Notes: generated by a model not told the origin, from the sequence alone. Positions 18,777-28,099 are shown, counted from the stretch's first letter. The stretch: 64,000 nucleotides of DNA from Pseudomonadota bacterium (GCA_021848345.1 JAJZUV010000001.1:62001-126000); one strand, 5' to 3'. Numbers and translations are program-made.

Positions 18777-18782
18777 ATTCTA
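18777..18782 (-). promoter_or_regulatory. Candidate -10 element for the rubredoxin-pilGHIJ-chpA transcript
   Basis: On the minus strand this reads TAGAAT, 31 nt upstream of the chosen GTG start. The stretch 18746-18790 is the only AT-rich part of the divergent rubredoxin/thiD gap. No good -35 is seen at 16-18 nt, so this is a weak prediction. Confidence 0.4.
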
Positions 18783-18904
18783 AGAAACGGCGCGGCCGCA
18801 TCTGTGGCATCGAGCCGACCGGACGGCCGAGGGCTTGACCGTCCGCGTCGGTATTGCAACGATTTGCGCCGTTTCTCCCGCAGCTCCTTTTCGCGAAGCG
18901 CATC

Positions 18905-19771
18905 ATGCCCCCATCCAGCGAAGCCCCGGAATCCCCTCCCGCAGTGATGTTCCTCAACGCGGCCGACCCCAGCGGCGCGGCGGGCCTGAGTGCCGACCAG
19001 GCGGTCTGCGCGGCGGTGGGCTGCCACGCGCTGCCGGTGACCACCTCCATCTGGGTGTGCGATACCGCCGAGGTGTTCGACATCGTGGAGATCGACGCCG
19101 ACTCCGTCGTGGAGCAGGCCCGCGCCGTGCTGCAGGACGTCGAGCTGGCGGCCTGGAAGGTCGGATTCCTGGGCAACGTCGAGGTGGTCAGCGCGGTGGC
19201 CGAACTGCTGGCCGACTACGCGCAGCTGCCCCTGGTGACCTACGTGGGCAACCTGCAGGCGCTGGAGGAGTCCCAGGTCGAGGAATACATCAAGGCCATG
19301 CAGGAGCTGGTGCTGCCGCAGACCCGCGTGCTGTGCGGCAACGTCACGGCGCTGAGCCAGTTCCTGTTCCCCGAGGTCGAGCGCGAACAGCCGCCGACCC
19401 CCGACGTGCTGATGCAGCAGGCGCAGTCGATGGGGGTGCAGTACCTGCTGGTCAGCGGGGTGCTGGTGCCCGAGAACCACGTCGAGAACGTGCTGCTGAG
19501 TCCGCGCCGGCAATTGTTGCGCGAGCGCTTCGAGATGTTCGACGCCGGCTTTTCCGGCGCCGGCGACACCCTGTCGGCGGCCGTGGCCTCGCTGCTGGGC
19601 ACCGGCGCCAAGCTCGACCAGGCGGTGCACGAGGCCCTGGAATTCCTCGACCAGAGCCTGGATTTCGCCTACCGCCCCGGCATGGGCAACCTGGTTCCCG
19701 ACCGCTTCTTCTGGGCCCAGACGGGCCCGGAGGGCGAGGGCGATTCGATTTCTCCCGTCGGCCTGCAGTAA
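18905..19771 (+). CDS. thiD: Hydroxymethylpyrimidine/phosphomethylpyrimidine kinase (ThiD-like)
   Basis: Ribokinase-fold kinase that phosphorylates the thiamine pyrimidine precursor HMP. The 288-residue protein starts with the ThiD-type segment NAADPSGAAGLSADQA (GxxDPSGGAG in the family) and ends with the anion-hole/ATP block GAGDTLSAAVASLL. A TTG at 18854 would add 17 residues, but ATG at 18905 gives the normal N-terminus. Pyridoxal kinase activity is a known alternative for some members. It lies divergent from rubredoxin and 82 nt upstream of hemL. Confidence 0.85.
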   Translation: MPPSSEAPESPPAVMFLNAADPSGAAGLSADQAVCAAVGCHALPVTTSIWVCDTAEVFDIVEIDADSVVEQARAVLQDVELAAWKVGFLGNVEVVSAVAELLADYAQLPLVTYVGNLQALEESQVEEYIKAMQELVLPQTRVLCGNVTALSQFLFPEVEREQPPTPDVLMQQAQSMGVQYLLVSGVLVPENHVENVLLSPRRQLLRERFEMFDAGFSGAGDTLSAAVASLLGTGAKLDQAVHEALEFLDQSLDFAYRPGMGNLVPDRFFWAQTGPEGEGDSISPVGLQ

Positions 19772-19853
19772 TCGCCGGCCGGTTCGTCCCTGATTCATGT
19801 TGCGGCGCAGCACGCCGGTGCGGCGTGCTGCGCCGCCCCGCCGCCCAAGGTCC

Positions 19854-21149
19854 ATGTCCGATTCCGTCACCAATCAATCCCTGTTCGAGCGCGCGCAGCG
19901 CAGCATTCCCGGCGGCGTGAATTCCCCCGTGCGGGCATTTCGCCAGGTAGGCGGGGTGCCGAGGTTCATCGAGCGCGCGCAGGGGCCGTACATGTTCGAC
20001 GCCGAGGGCCGGCGCTACATCGACTACATCGGCTCGTGGGGGCCGATGATCGCCGGCCACGCCCATCCCGAGGTGATCGAGGCCGTGCAGCGAGCCGCCA
20101 CGCGCTCGCTGTCCTTCGGCGCGCCCACCGCGGACGAGATCGAGATCGCCGAGACCTTGCGCGAGATCATGCCCGCGGTGGAGATGGTGCGCCTGGTCTC
20201 CAGCGGGACCGAAGCCGCCATGAGCGCGCTGCGCCTGGCCCGCGGGTTCACCGGGCGCGACGCCATCGTCAAGTTCGAGGGCTGCTATCACGGCCATGCG
20301 GACAGCCTGCTGGTCAAGGCCGGCTCGGGGTTGCTGACCTTCGGCAACCCCAGTTCGGCCGGGGTGCCGGCCGACGTGGCGGCCCATACGCTGGTGCTGG
20401 AATACAACAACGTCGAGCAGATCGAGCAGCTTTTCGCCACCAAGGGGTCGCAGATCGCCTGCGTGATCGTCGAGCCGATCGCCGGCAACATGAACTTCGT
20501 GCGGGGCAGCGCGCAGTGGCACCAGCGCCTGCGCGAGCTGTGCACCGAGCACGGCGCGCTGCTGGTGTGGGACGAGGTGATGACCGGTCTGCGCGTGGCA
20601 CTGGGCGGGGCGCAGCAGATCTACGGGATCCGTCCCGACCTGGTGGTGCTGGGCAAGGTCATCGGCGGCGGCATGCCGATGGCCGCCTTCGGCGGCCGCG
20701 CCGACGTCATGCAGCGCCTGTCGCCGCTGGGCGCGGTCTACCAGGCCGGCACGCTGTCGGGCAACCCGGTGGCGGTCGCCGCCGGCATGGCGCAACTGCG
20801 CATCGTGCGCCGCCCCGGGTTCTACGAGGCGCTGGGGGCCGCCACGCGGCGCCTGATGCAGGGCCTGGAGCGCGCCGCCGAGCACCGCGGCGTGACCCTG
20901 CGCACCGACTGCGAGGGGGGCATGTTCGGCTTTTACTTCGCCGATTCGCTGCCCGGCAGCTACGCCGACGTGGCGCGTGCCGATCTCGAGGCCTTCAAGA
21001 CCTTTTTCCACGCCATGCTCGAGCGCGGCGTGTATCTCGCGCCCAGCATGTTCGAGGCCGGCTTCGTCTCCAGCGCCCACGACGACGCGGTGATCGAGGC
21101 CACGCTCAACGCCGCCGACGCCGCGCTCGCGGTGCTCGCGAAAGGATAG
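19854..21149 (+). CDS. hemL: Glutamate-1-semialdehyde 2,1-aminomutase
   Basis: PLP enzyme that converts glutamate-1-semialdehyde to 5-aminolevulinate, the entry to tetrapyrroles in the C5 pathway. The 431-residue protein has [10 protein letters not shown] near the N-terminus, the substrate-site SSGTEA, DEVMTG and the PLP lysine K268 in [11 protein letters not shown]. The frame extends upstream to 19797, but ATG at 19854 begins the family-typical [16 protein letters not shown]. It is convergent with mtgA, with a perfect 9-bp stem (21156-21178) at the junction. Confidence 0.96.
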   Translation: MSDSVTNQSLFERAQRSIPGGVNSPVRAFRQVGGVPRFIERAQGPYMFDAEGRRYIDYIGSWGPMIAGHAHPEVIEAVQRAATRSLSFGAPTADEIEIAETLREIMPAVEMVRLVSSGTEAAMSALRLARGFTGRDAIVKFEGCYHGHADSLLVKAGSGLLTFGNPSSAGVPADVAAHTLVLEYNNVEQIEQLFATKGSQIACVIVEPIAGNMNFVRGSAQWHQRLRELCTEHGALLVWDEVMTGLRVALGGAQQIYGIRPDLVVLGKVIGGGMPMAAFGGRADVMQRLSPLGAVYQAGTLSGNPVAVAAGMAQLRIVRRPGFYEALGAATRRLMQGLERAAEHRGVTLRTDCEGGMFGFYFADSLPGSYADVARADLEAFKTFFHAMLERGVYLAPSMFEAGFVSSAHDDAVIEATLNAADAALAVLAKG

Positions 21150-21155
21150 TCGGCC

Positions 21156-21178
21156 CCCGCGCTGGAGCTCAGCGCGGG
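21156..21178. terminator. Stem-loop at the hemL/mtgA convergence
   Basis: Perfect 9-bp inverted repeat CCCGCGCTG / CAGCGCGGG with a 5-nt loop. It overlaps the mtgA stop codon. There is no T-tract on either side, so it may act as a processing or blocking stem rather than a textbook intrinsic terminator. Confidence 0.45.
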
Positions 21179-21891
21179 ATCTGGGCGTCGCGCGCGCGGG
21201 CCGCGATGGTGTAGCTGCGGCGGTCGATGTAGGGGCCGTACAGGTGGTGCTGGAAGAATCGCGGCGCCGGCAGCATCACCGCCAGGCGCGCCGCCTGCAG
21301 CGGCGACAGGCGCGCTGCGGGGACATGGAAATACCGCCGTGCGGCAGCTTGCGCGCCGTACACGCCGTCGCCCCATTCGACGCTGTTCAGGTACATCTGC
21401 AGGATGCGCCGTTTGTCCAGCAGCAGCTCGAGCATGCCCGTGATCACCAGTTCCTGCCCCTTGCGCAGGTAGCTTCGCTCGGGCGACAGGAACAGGTTCT
21501 TGGCCAGTTGCTGGGTGATCGTGGAGCCCCCGACGATGCGGTGGTCGCGCTCCACGCGGCGCGTGTGGTCGCGGATCCACGCTTGACGCAGCGCCTGCCA
21601 GTCCACGCCGGGGTTGTGCAGGAAGGTGGCGTCCTCGGAGGCCACGACGGCGCGCTTGATCCACGGCCCCAGGGCTTCGTAGGCGATCCATTCGTGGTGC
21701 CATTCCACCGTTTCGCGTCCGTGCAGCATGCGCAGCTGCGAGGCGCGCATGAAGGCGGTGTCGCTCACCGGCAACACCGACCACAGCGCGATGCGCAGCG
21801 CGAAGTACAACTGCAGCACCAGCAGCGCGCTCAGCGCGAGCAGCACCAATCGGCCCAGCGGTGGGCGGCGCGCGGAACGGCTCGCAGCCAT
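21169..21891 (-). CDS. mtgA: Monofunctional biosynthetic peptidoglycan transglycosylase
   Basis: Polymerises lipid II into glycan strands at the outer face of the inner membrane. The 240-residue protein has one N-terminal membrane anchor (about 13-35) and the GT51 motifs: VVASEDATFLHNPG with the catalytic Glu, GGSTITQQLAKNLFLS, RKGQELVITGMLE and EWGDGVYGAQAAARRYF. An in-frame extension to 21984 exists, but ATG at 21891 falls 17 nt after aroE and gives the usual length. Last gene of the yqiA-rnb-tonB-aroE-mtgA run. Confidence 0.94.
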   Translation of the reverse strand: MAASRSARRPPLGRLVLLALSALLVLQLYFALRIALWSVLPVSDTAFMRASQLRMLHGRETVEWHHEWIAYEALGPWIKRAVVASEDATFLHNPGVDWQALRQAWIRDHTRRVERDHRIVGGSTITQQLAKNLFLSPERSYLRKGQELVITGMLELLLDKRRILQMYLNSVEWGDGVYGAQAAARRYFHVPAARLSPLQAARLAVMLPAPRFFQHHLYGPYIDRRSYTIAARARDAQIPR

Positions 21892-21908
21892 CGTCGGCTC
21901 CCGCGGTC

Positions 21909-22766
21909 TCAGGCGGCCTGCGCGTCGAGCTCGGCGCGCAGTTGTCGCAGCACCGGCTCGGTGCGAACCCGCACCTCGCGCCATAGCGCGAAGCTCTCCG
22001 CGGCCTGTTCCACCAGCATGCCCAGGCCGTCGTGGGCCCGCGCACCGGCCTCGCGCGCCAGGCGCACGAAAGGCGTGGGCAGCGCCCCGTACATCATGTC
22101 GTAGGCCAGGGCCCCGGCATGCAGCACGCCGCCGGGCAATTGCGGCAGCTCGCCGCCCAGCGAACCGGCCGTGGCATGGATCACCAGGGCATGTCCGCTT
22201 CCCGGGGCGTCGCTGGCGCGCAGCGCGCAGCCCAGTTGCGCGGCCTTCGCGGCGTGGCGCTGCACCAGGTGCAGGGCCCGTTCCGGGCTACGATTCCACA
22301 CCTCCACGGCCCGCGCGCCGGCGTCCAGCAGGGCGCCCAGGACTCCGCTGGCGGCGCCGCCGGCGCCCAGCAGCAGCACGTCGAGCCCGCGCAGTGCCTC
22401 CTGCGGAGGTCGCTCCAGCAGGCGCGCCAGGTCGCGCACCAGGCCGATGCCGTCGGTGTTGTCGGCCCACAATGCGCCGTCGCCGTCCCAGCCCAGGGTG
22501 TTGGCCGCGCCGGCCAGCTGCGCACGCGGCGAAAGCCGCGTGGCGACGCGCGCTGCGTCGAACTTGAAGGGCACGGTGACGTTGCAGCCCATGCCGCCCT
22601 CGGCGCGGAAGGCAGCCAGCGCGGAGTCGAATCCGTCCAGCGGAACCAGCCGGCGCTCGTAGCGCAGGCGCTGGCCCGTCTGCGCGGCGAACAGTTCATG
22701 GATGCGCGGTGAGCGACTGTGCTGCACCGGGTTGCCGAGCACGGCGTACAGATCGGGGGCGGACAT
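21909..22766 (-). CDS. aroE: Shikimate 5-dehydrogenase
   Basis: NADPH-dependent reduction of 3-dehydroshikimate, step four of the shikimate pathway. The 285-residue protein has the substrate loop YAVLGNPVQHSRSP, the catalytic-Lys segment NVTVPFKFDAA, ANTL, DNTDGIGL and the nucleotide-binding GAGGAASG. The C-terminal DGLGMLVEQAAESF is conserved. It is packed 15 nt after the TonB-like gene and 17 nt before mtgA, so it is almost surely co-transcribed. Confidence 0.96.
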   Translation of the reverse strand: MSAPDLYAVLGNPVQHSRSPRIHELFAAQTGQRLRYERRLVPLDGFDSALAAFRAEGGMGCNVTVPFKFDAARVATRLSPRAQLAGAANTLGWDGDGALWADNTDGIGLVRDLARLLERPPQEALRGLDVLLLGAGGAASGVLGALLDAGARAVEVWNRSPERALHLVQRHAAKAAQLGCALRASDAPGSGHALVIHATAGSLGGELPQLPGGVLHAGALAYDMMYGALPTPFVRLAREAGARAHDGLGMLVEQAAESFALWREVRVRTEPVLRQLRAELDAQAA

Positions 22767-22781
22767 GGGCGGAGCGGTCTG

Positions 22782-23747
22782 TCAGTGTCGAGCGGCGGCG
22801 GGCTGCCGCGCGACGGTCGGCGTGGCCGCGGCGGGGGCGGTGGGATCCGCCCCCGGACTCGTCGCCGGATTCGTCGCGGACGGGGCGCTGCCGCGCAGGT
22901 CGGTGCTCAGCGCACCCGTCCGGGTGAAGTCGAAGCCTGCGATCATCTCGATCTGGTCCGCGTCGCTGCGCATCGCCGGGCTGAAATCCCCGAAGGGCTG
23001 CGCCGCCTGCACGATGGCGCGTGCCATGCGGTCGAGCAGCGCGTCCCCCGAGCTTTGCACCACCTCGGCCTGCACCACGCGACCGGAGTCGTCCAGGGTG
23101 ATGGCCATGATCAGGCGTCCGTAGAGCTTGCGGCCGTCGCGCTGCGGGAACTCCGCCGTGCCCAGGCGCTCGATCTTCTCCCGCATGTGGTCGTAGTACA
23201 GCGCGTAGGGCACGCTGCGCGTGTCGGGCCCGACGAAACGCTTGCGCGGGCTGGCGTTGTTCAGCTCGATGCGCCGCTGGATGGCGCCGATCAGGTCCAG
23301 CAGTTCGCGGTGCTGGTCCTCCAGGCTGGTGCGCTGCTGCTGCGTGGCCTGTTGCGCGTGCAGCGCGTGCTGGAGGGTCACGATCTGGCTTTTCGCGGCA
23401 TCGAGCATCTCCCGCTCGCGTTGCTCCAGTCGTTGCATCACGGTGCGGGCGTCGCGCGCGGCGTCGCCCGCCTGGGTGCGTGCGGCGTCCGGCAGCGGCG
23501 TCGCGGCCAGGCCCGCGCGGGCGCTGCCGCCGCCGTTCAGGTCGGCCTGCGCCAGCGCCTGCGGCTTGTCCTCGGGCTTCGGGCTGGCGCTGTTGACCAG
23601 TACCACCGACAGCGGCGGGCTCTGGAATGCGCGCTGCATCGCCTGGGGCACGCCCAGTCGCAGGCCCAGCAGCACCAGGTGCGCGGCCAGCGAGATGCCC
23701 AGCGCCCATTGCAGGGGGCTCAGGCGCGGGCGGGAGATGGCGGGCAT
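22782..23747 (-). CDS. tonB: TonB-family energy-transducing protein
   Basis: A 321-residue protein with a short cytoplasmic N-terminus, one membrane helix (about 13-31), a long Ala/Gln-rich helical linker with a predicted coiled coil (about 100-165), and a C-terminal TonB-like domain (LYGRLIMAITLDDSGRVV, then PFGDFSP). TonB proteins carry proton-motive energy to outer-membrane receptors. No exbB/exbD or receptor gene is near, so it may be a specialised paralogue or have another role in the envelope. A Pro/Ala tail follows the domain. ATG at 23747 is preferred because it precedes the anchor directly. The gap to rnb is 22 nt. Confidence 0.8.
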   Translation of the reverse strand: MPAISRPRLSPLQWALGISLAAHLVLLGLRLGVPQAMQRAFQSPPLSVVLVNSASPKPEDKPQALAQADLNGGGSARAGLAATPLPDAARTQAGDAARDARTVMQRLEQREREMLDAAKSQIVTLQHALHAQQATQQQRTSLEDQHRELLDLIGAIQRRIELNNASPRKRFVGPDTRSVPYALYYDHMREKIERLGTAEFPQRDGRKLYGRLIMAITLDDSGRVVQAEVVQSSGDALLDRMARAIVQAAQPFGDFSPAMRSDADQIEMIAGFDFTRTGALSTDLRGSAPSATNPATSPGADPTAPAAATPTVARQPAAARH

Positions 23748-23769
23748 CGTGCGGGGCGTCGGGCGCGAG

Positions 23770-25935
23770 TCAGTCGCCGGTGGCGGCCTGCGTGCCGGCA
23801 TGCAGGTGAGGCGCCGCGTGCTGGGCGGGTTGGGCCGCGGGCTCGTCTTCCGGAGGCACGGGCGTCGCGCCCGCGGCGTCGGAGCCTGCATCCGGAGCGG
23901 CCGACGGGCTCGCGTCGGTGGCCTCGGAGCCCTCGGCGTCGGCCTCCACCGCCAGCTGCAGCCCGCCGGCCAGGCTTTCCTCGTCCTCGGTCTCGCCGCC
24001 CTCGGGCGCCTCGGCCTCGCCGGCATCGTCCTGCAGCAACTGCAGCACGTGGCAGGGCTGTTCCAGCGTGAGCAGGTCCGGGTCTCCGAAACGCAGGCGC
24101 ACGCGGGTCCCCCGCGGCAGATCCTGCGCGCCCAGTGCCGCCAGCACCAGAGGCATGCCGTCCACGCGTACCAGGCCTTCGCGCAGCACGCTGGCGTCGG
24201 CCTGTTCGATGCCCTGCTGGCGCAGATAGCGCAGCGTCCAGTAACGCTCCATGCCGCGCTGGAAGTCCGCGTAGGCCTTGTAGGCCTCCTCGAAGGCACC
24301 GACCACGGCGAACAGCTGCGCATCCTTCGGCCGGTACGGCGCGGCCAGCGCCGCCGTGCGCCCATGGCGCGCCGCGGCGATCAGCTGGCCCTGGTTGACC
24401 AGGTCGGCGTAGCGTCGCAGCGGCGAGGTGCACCAGGCGTATTGCGCCACCCCCAGGCCCTGGTGCGGGGCGGCGCGCGTTCCCATGCGCGTGCGCAGGT
24501 TCGCCCCCATGCCGCTCTGGCTGCGATAGATGGCCGGCAGGCCCAGCTCGGCCAGCCAGCCTCCCCAGGTGGCGTTGGCCAGGATCATCATTTCCGCCAC
24601 GATCAGGTCCAGCGGCGCCCCGCGACGGCGCGGCACGATGTCCACCCGCGCCTGTTCCTCGCCCTGCTCGAGGCCTTCCACGCGGAAGGTGTAGTCGACG
24701 CCGGCGTTGCGTTCCGGGCGCCCGCGCACCTGCTCGCGCCCGGCCTTGAGCACCTGCGCCAGGCGCCACAGCTGCGCAAGTTCCGCCGCGCAGGGGTAGG
24801 TCTGGGCGGCAGGGTCGCCCTGCAACGCCTCTTCGGTGACCGCGGCATCGAGCAGGTCGTGGCGCAGGTTGGCCACGATCGGCACCCTCTCCACGCGCGT
24901 CTCGTGGCCCCGCATGCGCCACTGCGCATCGAAGTCCACGTACAGGCTCAGCGCCGGCGGCTGGCTACCCTCGGCCAGCGTGAAGGCCTGCACCAGCGCA
25001 TCGGGCAACATGGTGATCTTGTCGCCGGGCATGTACACGGTGGACATTCGCTGGCGCGCCGCCAGGTCCCAGGCGCTGTCGCGCTCCAGCGCCAGCGCCG
25101 GGGCGGCGATGTGGATGCCCACCACGGTGCCGCCGTCGGGCAGCGCGCGCAGCGACAGCGCGTCGTCGATCTCGGTGGTGGCCGAGTCGTCGATGCTGAA
25201 GGCGCGTACCTCGGCCAGCGGCAGCTCCTCGGACGACACGCGCGGCGGCGCCAGCTCGGCGAAACCGGTGCCGCGCGGGAAATATTCCAGCAGGAAGCGC
25301 TGCATGTGGAAGCGCCACGGCGAGGCGATCGCCCCGGCCTCGCGCAGCAGTTGCAGCGCACCCTTGCCGCTGCGCCGCATGGCCAGCGCCAGGGCCTTGT
25401 ATTCCGGGCCGTTCTTGTCGGGCTTGAACAGCAGCGCGTAGATGCGCTCGGCGATGGCCGGCGGGCAGCGGCCCTGTTCGAGTTCCAGCGCCTCGGTGTC
25501 GATGCGCCGCTCCAGCTCCTGGCGCCGCGCGATCCCGGCCAGCGCCGCCTGCAGCACCTCGGGCGCCGCCTTGCGGAAGCGTCCCTTGCCGCGACGGGAG
25601 AAATAGTGCGGCGCGCCGTGCAGGCGCAGCAGCACGGCCGCCTGCTGGCGCGCGTCGGTGCCGCTGCCGTAGTACTCGGCCGCCAGGTGCTCGAAGCCGA
25701 ATTCGTCCTCGGGCGCGAATTCCCACAGCAGGTCCAGCTCGATGCCCTCCTGCTGCGCCTGGGCCCAGTCCATCAGGGCCTGCGGCTCGGGGGACTCGAA
25801 GCGCAGCAGCGCCTGCTGCAGCTTGATCTTCTGGCGCTTGCCGCTGGCCAGCTCGAGCTGCATCGAGGCGTCGGCCTGGCTCATCACGCGGGCGGTCGCC
25901 AGTTTGCCGGCTTCTTCGAACAAGACGTAGGTCAC
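23770..25935 (-). CDS. rnb: RNase II family exoribonuclease (RNB domain)
   Basis: Processive 3'-5' exoribonuclease. The 721-residue protein contains the RNB catalytic block FSIDDSATTEIDDALSL, whose aspartates bind the metal ions, the later YRSQSGMGAN and the CTSPLRRYADLVNQ signature that follows in all RNB enzymes. The N-terminal part (1-200) is less conserved than in E. coli RNase II, and an acidic Ala/Glu/Pro-rich tail (about 640-721) is extra. It starts 21 nt after yqiA and is followed at 22 nt by tonB. Whether it is RNase II- or RNase R-like in substrate use cannot be decided; there is no long C-terminal basic tail. Confidence 0.9.
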   Translation of the reverse strand: MTYVLFEEAGKLATARVMSQADASMQLELASGKRQKIKLQQALLRFESPEPQALMDWAQAQQEGIELDLLWEFAPEDEFGFEHLAAEYYGSGTDARQQAAVLLRLHGAPHYFSRRGKGRFRKAAPEVLQAALAGIARRQELERRIDTEALELEQGRCPPAIAERIYALLFKPDKNGPEYKALALAMRRSGKGALQLLREAGAIASPWRFHMQRFLLEYFPRGTGFAELAPPRVSSEELPLAEVRAFSIDDSATTEIDDALSLRALPDGGTVVGIHIAAPALALERDSAWDLAARQRMSTVYMPGDKITMLPDALVQAFTLAEGSQPPALSLYVDFDAQWRMRGHETRVERVPIVANLRHDLLDAAVTEEALQGDPAAQTYPCAAELAQLWRLAQVLKAGREQVRGRPERNAGVDYTFRVEGLEQGEEQARVDIVPRRRGAPLDLIVAEMMILANATWGGWLAELGLPAIYRSQSGMGANLRTRMGTRAAPHQGLGVAQYAWCTSPLRRYADLVNQGQLIAAARHGRTAALAAPYRPKDAQLFAVVGAFEEAYKAYADFQRGMERYWTLRYLRQQGIEQADASVLREGLVRVDGMPLVLAALGAQDLPRGTRVRLRFGDPDLLTLEQPCHVLQLLQDDAGEAEAPEGGETEDEESLAGGLQLAVEADAEGSEATDASPSAAPDAGSDAAGATPVPPEDEPAAQPAQHAAPHLHAGTQAATGD

Positions 25936-25956
25936 GTAGACAATCCGATCGGGAAT

Positions 25957-26595
25957 TCAGTTCGCCCGCACGCCGAGAAACTCCAGCACGGCGTCGAGGT
26001 GGGCATGTTCGTAGTCGTCCAGCGCATGCCCGCCGTGGTCGACCAGGCGCAGTTCGGCGCCGCGGTAGCGCTGGCTCATCTCGCGCCAGTCGAGCACGTC
26101 GTCGTCGCGCGCGATCACGGCCAGGAAGCGCTCGGGGTCGGGCAGCGAACCGCGCAGATCGCCCACTTCGTAGGCGTGCAGTTCGCGCACGTGTTCGGCG
26201 GTGAAGCGAAAGCGCAGCGAAGGGTCGTGCCAGCTGCCGAGCTCGCCGATCTGCGCCCGCAGGTCGCGGGCGGGGTCCACCGCCGGGTTGAGCAGCGCGG
26301 CGCGGCAGTCCAGGTGCTCGGCCAACCAGGTGGCGTAGAAGCCACCCAGCGACGAGCCCACCAGCACCAGCCGGGACGGTGCCGCCTCGCGCACCAGGGC
26401 CAGGCACAGTTCCACGGCCTCGCGCGGCGAGGGGGGAAGCTGGGGGCACAGCCATTGCACCGGCGAGGCCTGCCCGCGCTGCAGATCCTGCAATCGTTGC
26501 AGGGTCAGGCGCGCCTTCGCCGACGCCGGCGAGGAGCGGAATCCGTGCAGGTACAGCAGGTGGCTGGGACGCGGGGGCGGGGCGTGGAAAGGCAT
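25957..26595 (-). CDS. yqiA: YqiA-type alpha/beta-hydrolase esterase
   Basis: A 212-residue UPF0227/YqiA-family esterase. The catalytic triad is visible: nucleophile Ser in GSSLGG, Asp in ARDDDVLDW and His in GGHALDDY; the oxyanion segment is YLHGFRSSP. The YqiA family's natural substrate is unknown, though E. coli YqiA hydrolyses short acyl esters. It is the likely first gene of the yqiA-rnb-tonB-aroE-mtgA run. Confidence 0.85.
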   Translation of the reverse strand: MPFHAPPPRPSHLLYLHGFRSSPASAKARLTLQRLQDLQRGQASPVQWLCPQLPPSPREAVELCLALVREAAPSRLVLVGSSLGGFYATWLAEHLDCRAALLNPAVDPARDLRAQIGELGSWHDPSLRFRFTAEHVRELHAYEVGDLRGSLPDPERFLAVIARDDDVLDWREMSQRYRGAELRLVDHGGHALDDYEHAHLDAVLEFLGVRAN

Positions 26596-26613
26596 GCTCG
26601 CGGAGGACGGCGG

Positions 26614-26645
26614 AAAAAGCCGGCCGCCGCGCCCGGGGCGCGGCG
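26614..26645 (-). terminator. Intrinsic terminator downstream of the CBS-domain gene
   Basis: On the minus strand a perfect 9-bp GC stem (26625-26633 with 26637-26645, 3-nt loop) is followed within 6 nt by TTTTT (complement of 26614-26618). It lies about 75 nt past the stop of the CBS gene and just before yqiA, so it separates the two units. Confidence 0.75.
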
Positions 26646-26718
26646 TCTGGACAGGCCCAATCCTAGCGGTTGCCGGCGCCCCTGCGCGCCACGCCCGCGC
26701 GCGGCGGGCGCGGGGTTT

Positions 26719-27177
26719 TCAGGACACGCCGCCCGAAGGCTGCACGGTCTCGGGAGGCCAGTCGCGAATATAGGCCTTGAGCATGCGGTTCTCGAAGTCC
26801 TGCTCCTGCACCACGGCGCGCGCCACGTCGCGGAAGGAGATGACCCCCAGCAGCGTGGTGCCGTCCATCACCGGGATGTAGCGCGTGCCGCTGTCCAGCA
26901 GCAGGCGGCGCAGTTCGTCCAGGCTGGTGGAGGGGGCGCAGTGCACCGGGTCGCGCTGCATCAGCCGGCCCACGTCGGGGCGTGCGTCGTGGTCCGCGGC
27001 CATGGCACCCAGCACCTCGCGGAAGGTGAGCATGCCGGCCAGGCGCCCGTCGTCCATCACCACCAGCGAGCCCACGTCGTGCAGGGCCATGGTGCGCGCC
27101 GCCTCGTGCAAGGGGGTGCGCGGCGACACCGTGAACAGCGCGGTGCCCTTGATGCGCAAAATGTCACTGACTTGCAT
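26719..27177 (-). CDS. CBS-domain pair protein
   Basis: A 152-residue protein made of two CBS motifs (about 8-65 and 75-130), a nucleotide-sensing module that binds AMP/ATP-type ligands. It has no fused catalytic or transport domain. Recognisable strands are VGSLVVMDDGRLAGMLTFRE and RYIPVMDGTTLLGVISFRD, each ending in the Asp/Glu that contacts ribose. The role is regulatory but unassigned. ATG at 27177 is the only start that gives a compact protein. Divergent from the alpha/beta hydrolase across 105 nt and ended by a strong terminator. Confidence 0.85.
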   Translation of the reverse strand: MQVSDILRIKGTALFTVSPRTPLHEAARTMALHDVGSLVVMDDGRLAGMLTFREVLGAMAADHDARPDVGRLMQRDPVHCAPSTSLDELRRLLLDSGTRYIPVMDGTTLLGVISFRDVARAVVQEQDFENRMLKAYIRDWPPETVQPSGGVS

Positions 27178-27282
27178 CGTCGTCTCCCGTCGGTATCTTC
27201 CGCATGGAGCCAATATAGTCCAGCCACCGGCAGGATTCCATGCGATCGTTTCCCGTGCGCCGGGCCACCTGGAGCTTTCCCC

Positions 27283-28080
27283 ATGCAATGTCTGGTCGAT
27301 TCGCGTGAAGTCCATGTGCATATGCTGCCGGCCGCGTCGGGCTCCGAGAAAGCCCCGGTCCTGCTGTTGCACGGCGCCTGCCAGGACCACCGCGCCTGGC
27401 TGCCGGTGATGGGCGCGCTGGCGCGCGCCGGTCACGCCGTGTACGCGCCCGACCTTCCCGGGCACTCGGCCAGCGCCGGCCCGCCCTGCGCGGGGGGGCC
27501 CGAACTGGCCTCCTGGCTGCTGGAACTGCTCGATGCGCTGGGCATCGACCGCTGCGCGCTGGGCGGGCACAGCATGGGTTCGCTGGTCGCCCTGCACGTG
27601 GCGGCGCTGGCACCGCAACGCATCAGCCACGTGGCGCTGGTCGGCACCGCGGTGCCCATGCCGGTGTCGCCGGTGCTGCTGGAGCGCGCGCGCAGCGATC
27701 CCGACGCGGCCATGCGGGACATGGCGCTGTGGTCCCACAAGGGCTCGCGCGCGCAGCCTCCCGATCCGGCGCTGGTCGAGGCCAGCCTGCATCTGATGCG
27801 CTCGGTGCAGGCGCGCTGGCCGGCCGGCGACCTGCTGGCCACCGATCTGGGCGCCTGCAACGCCTACGCGCACGGGCTGGACATGGCCCGTCGCCTGCGC
27901 ATGCCGGTGCAACTGGTGCTGGGCGAGGCAGACCGCATGACCCCGGTGCGCGCCACCGAGGAACTGCGCCAGGCGCTGCCGCAGGCCGGCCTGAGCCTGC
28001 TCGACGCCGGCCACGCGCTGATGCAGGAGCGCCCGCAGGAGCTGGCGCAGGCGCTGCTGGAACTGCTCGGGCGGGCGTGA
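27283..28080 (+). CDS. Alpha/beta-fold hydrolase
   Basis: A 265-residue soluble hydrolase. The oxyanion segment is LLLHGACQDHRAW, the nucleophile elbow GGHSMGS, the acid residue is in LGEADRMTP and the catalytic His in DAGHALMQERP. It resembles the esterase/thioesterase branch of the fold; substrate unknown. A GGAGC sequence 8 nt upstream supports the ATG at 27283. Its 3' end faces the phasin gene, with two tandem hairpins between them. Confidence 0.82.
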   Translation: MQCLVDSREVHVHMLPAASGSEKAPVLLLHGACQDHRAWLPVMGALARAGHAVYAPDLPGHSASAGPPCAGGPELASWLLELLDALGIDRCALGGHSMGSLVALHVAALAPQRISHVALVGTAVPMPVSPVLLERARSDPDAAMRDMALWSHKGSRAQPPDPALVEASLHLMRSVQARWPAGDLLATDLGACNAYAHGLDMARRLRMPVQLVLGEADRMTPVRATEELRQALPQAGLSLLDAGHALMQERPQELAQALLELLGRA

Positions 28081-28099
28081 CCCTCGGTCGCGCAGGGAC

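Noticed and set aside
23221..28080. 1619-codon plus-strand frame
   Set aside because: Only its last 265 codons (the hydrolase from 27283) are a real gene; the rest is antisense to tonB, rnb, yqiA and the CBS gene.
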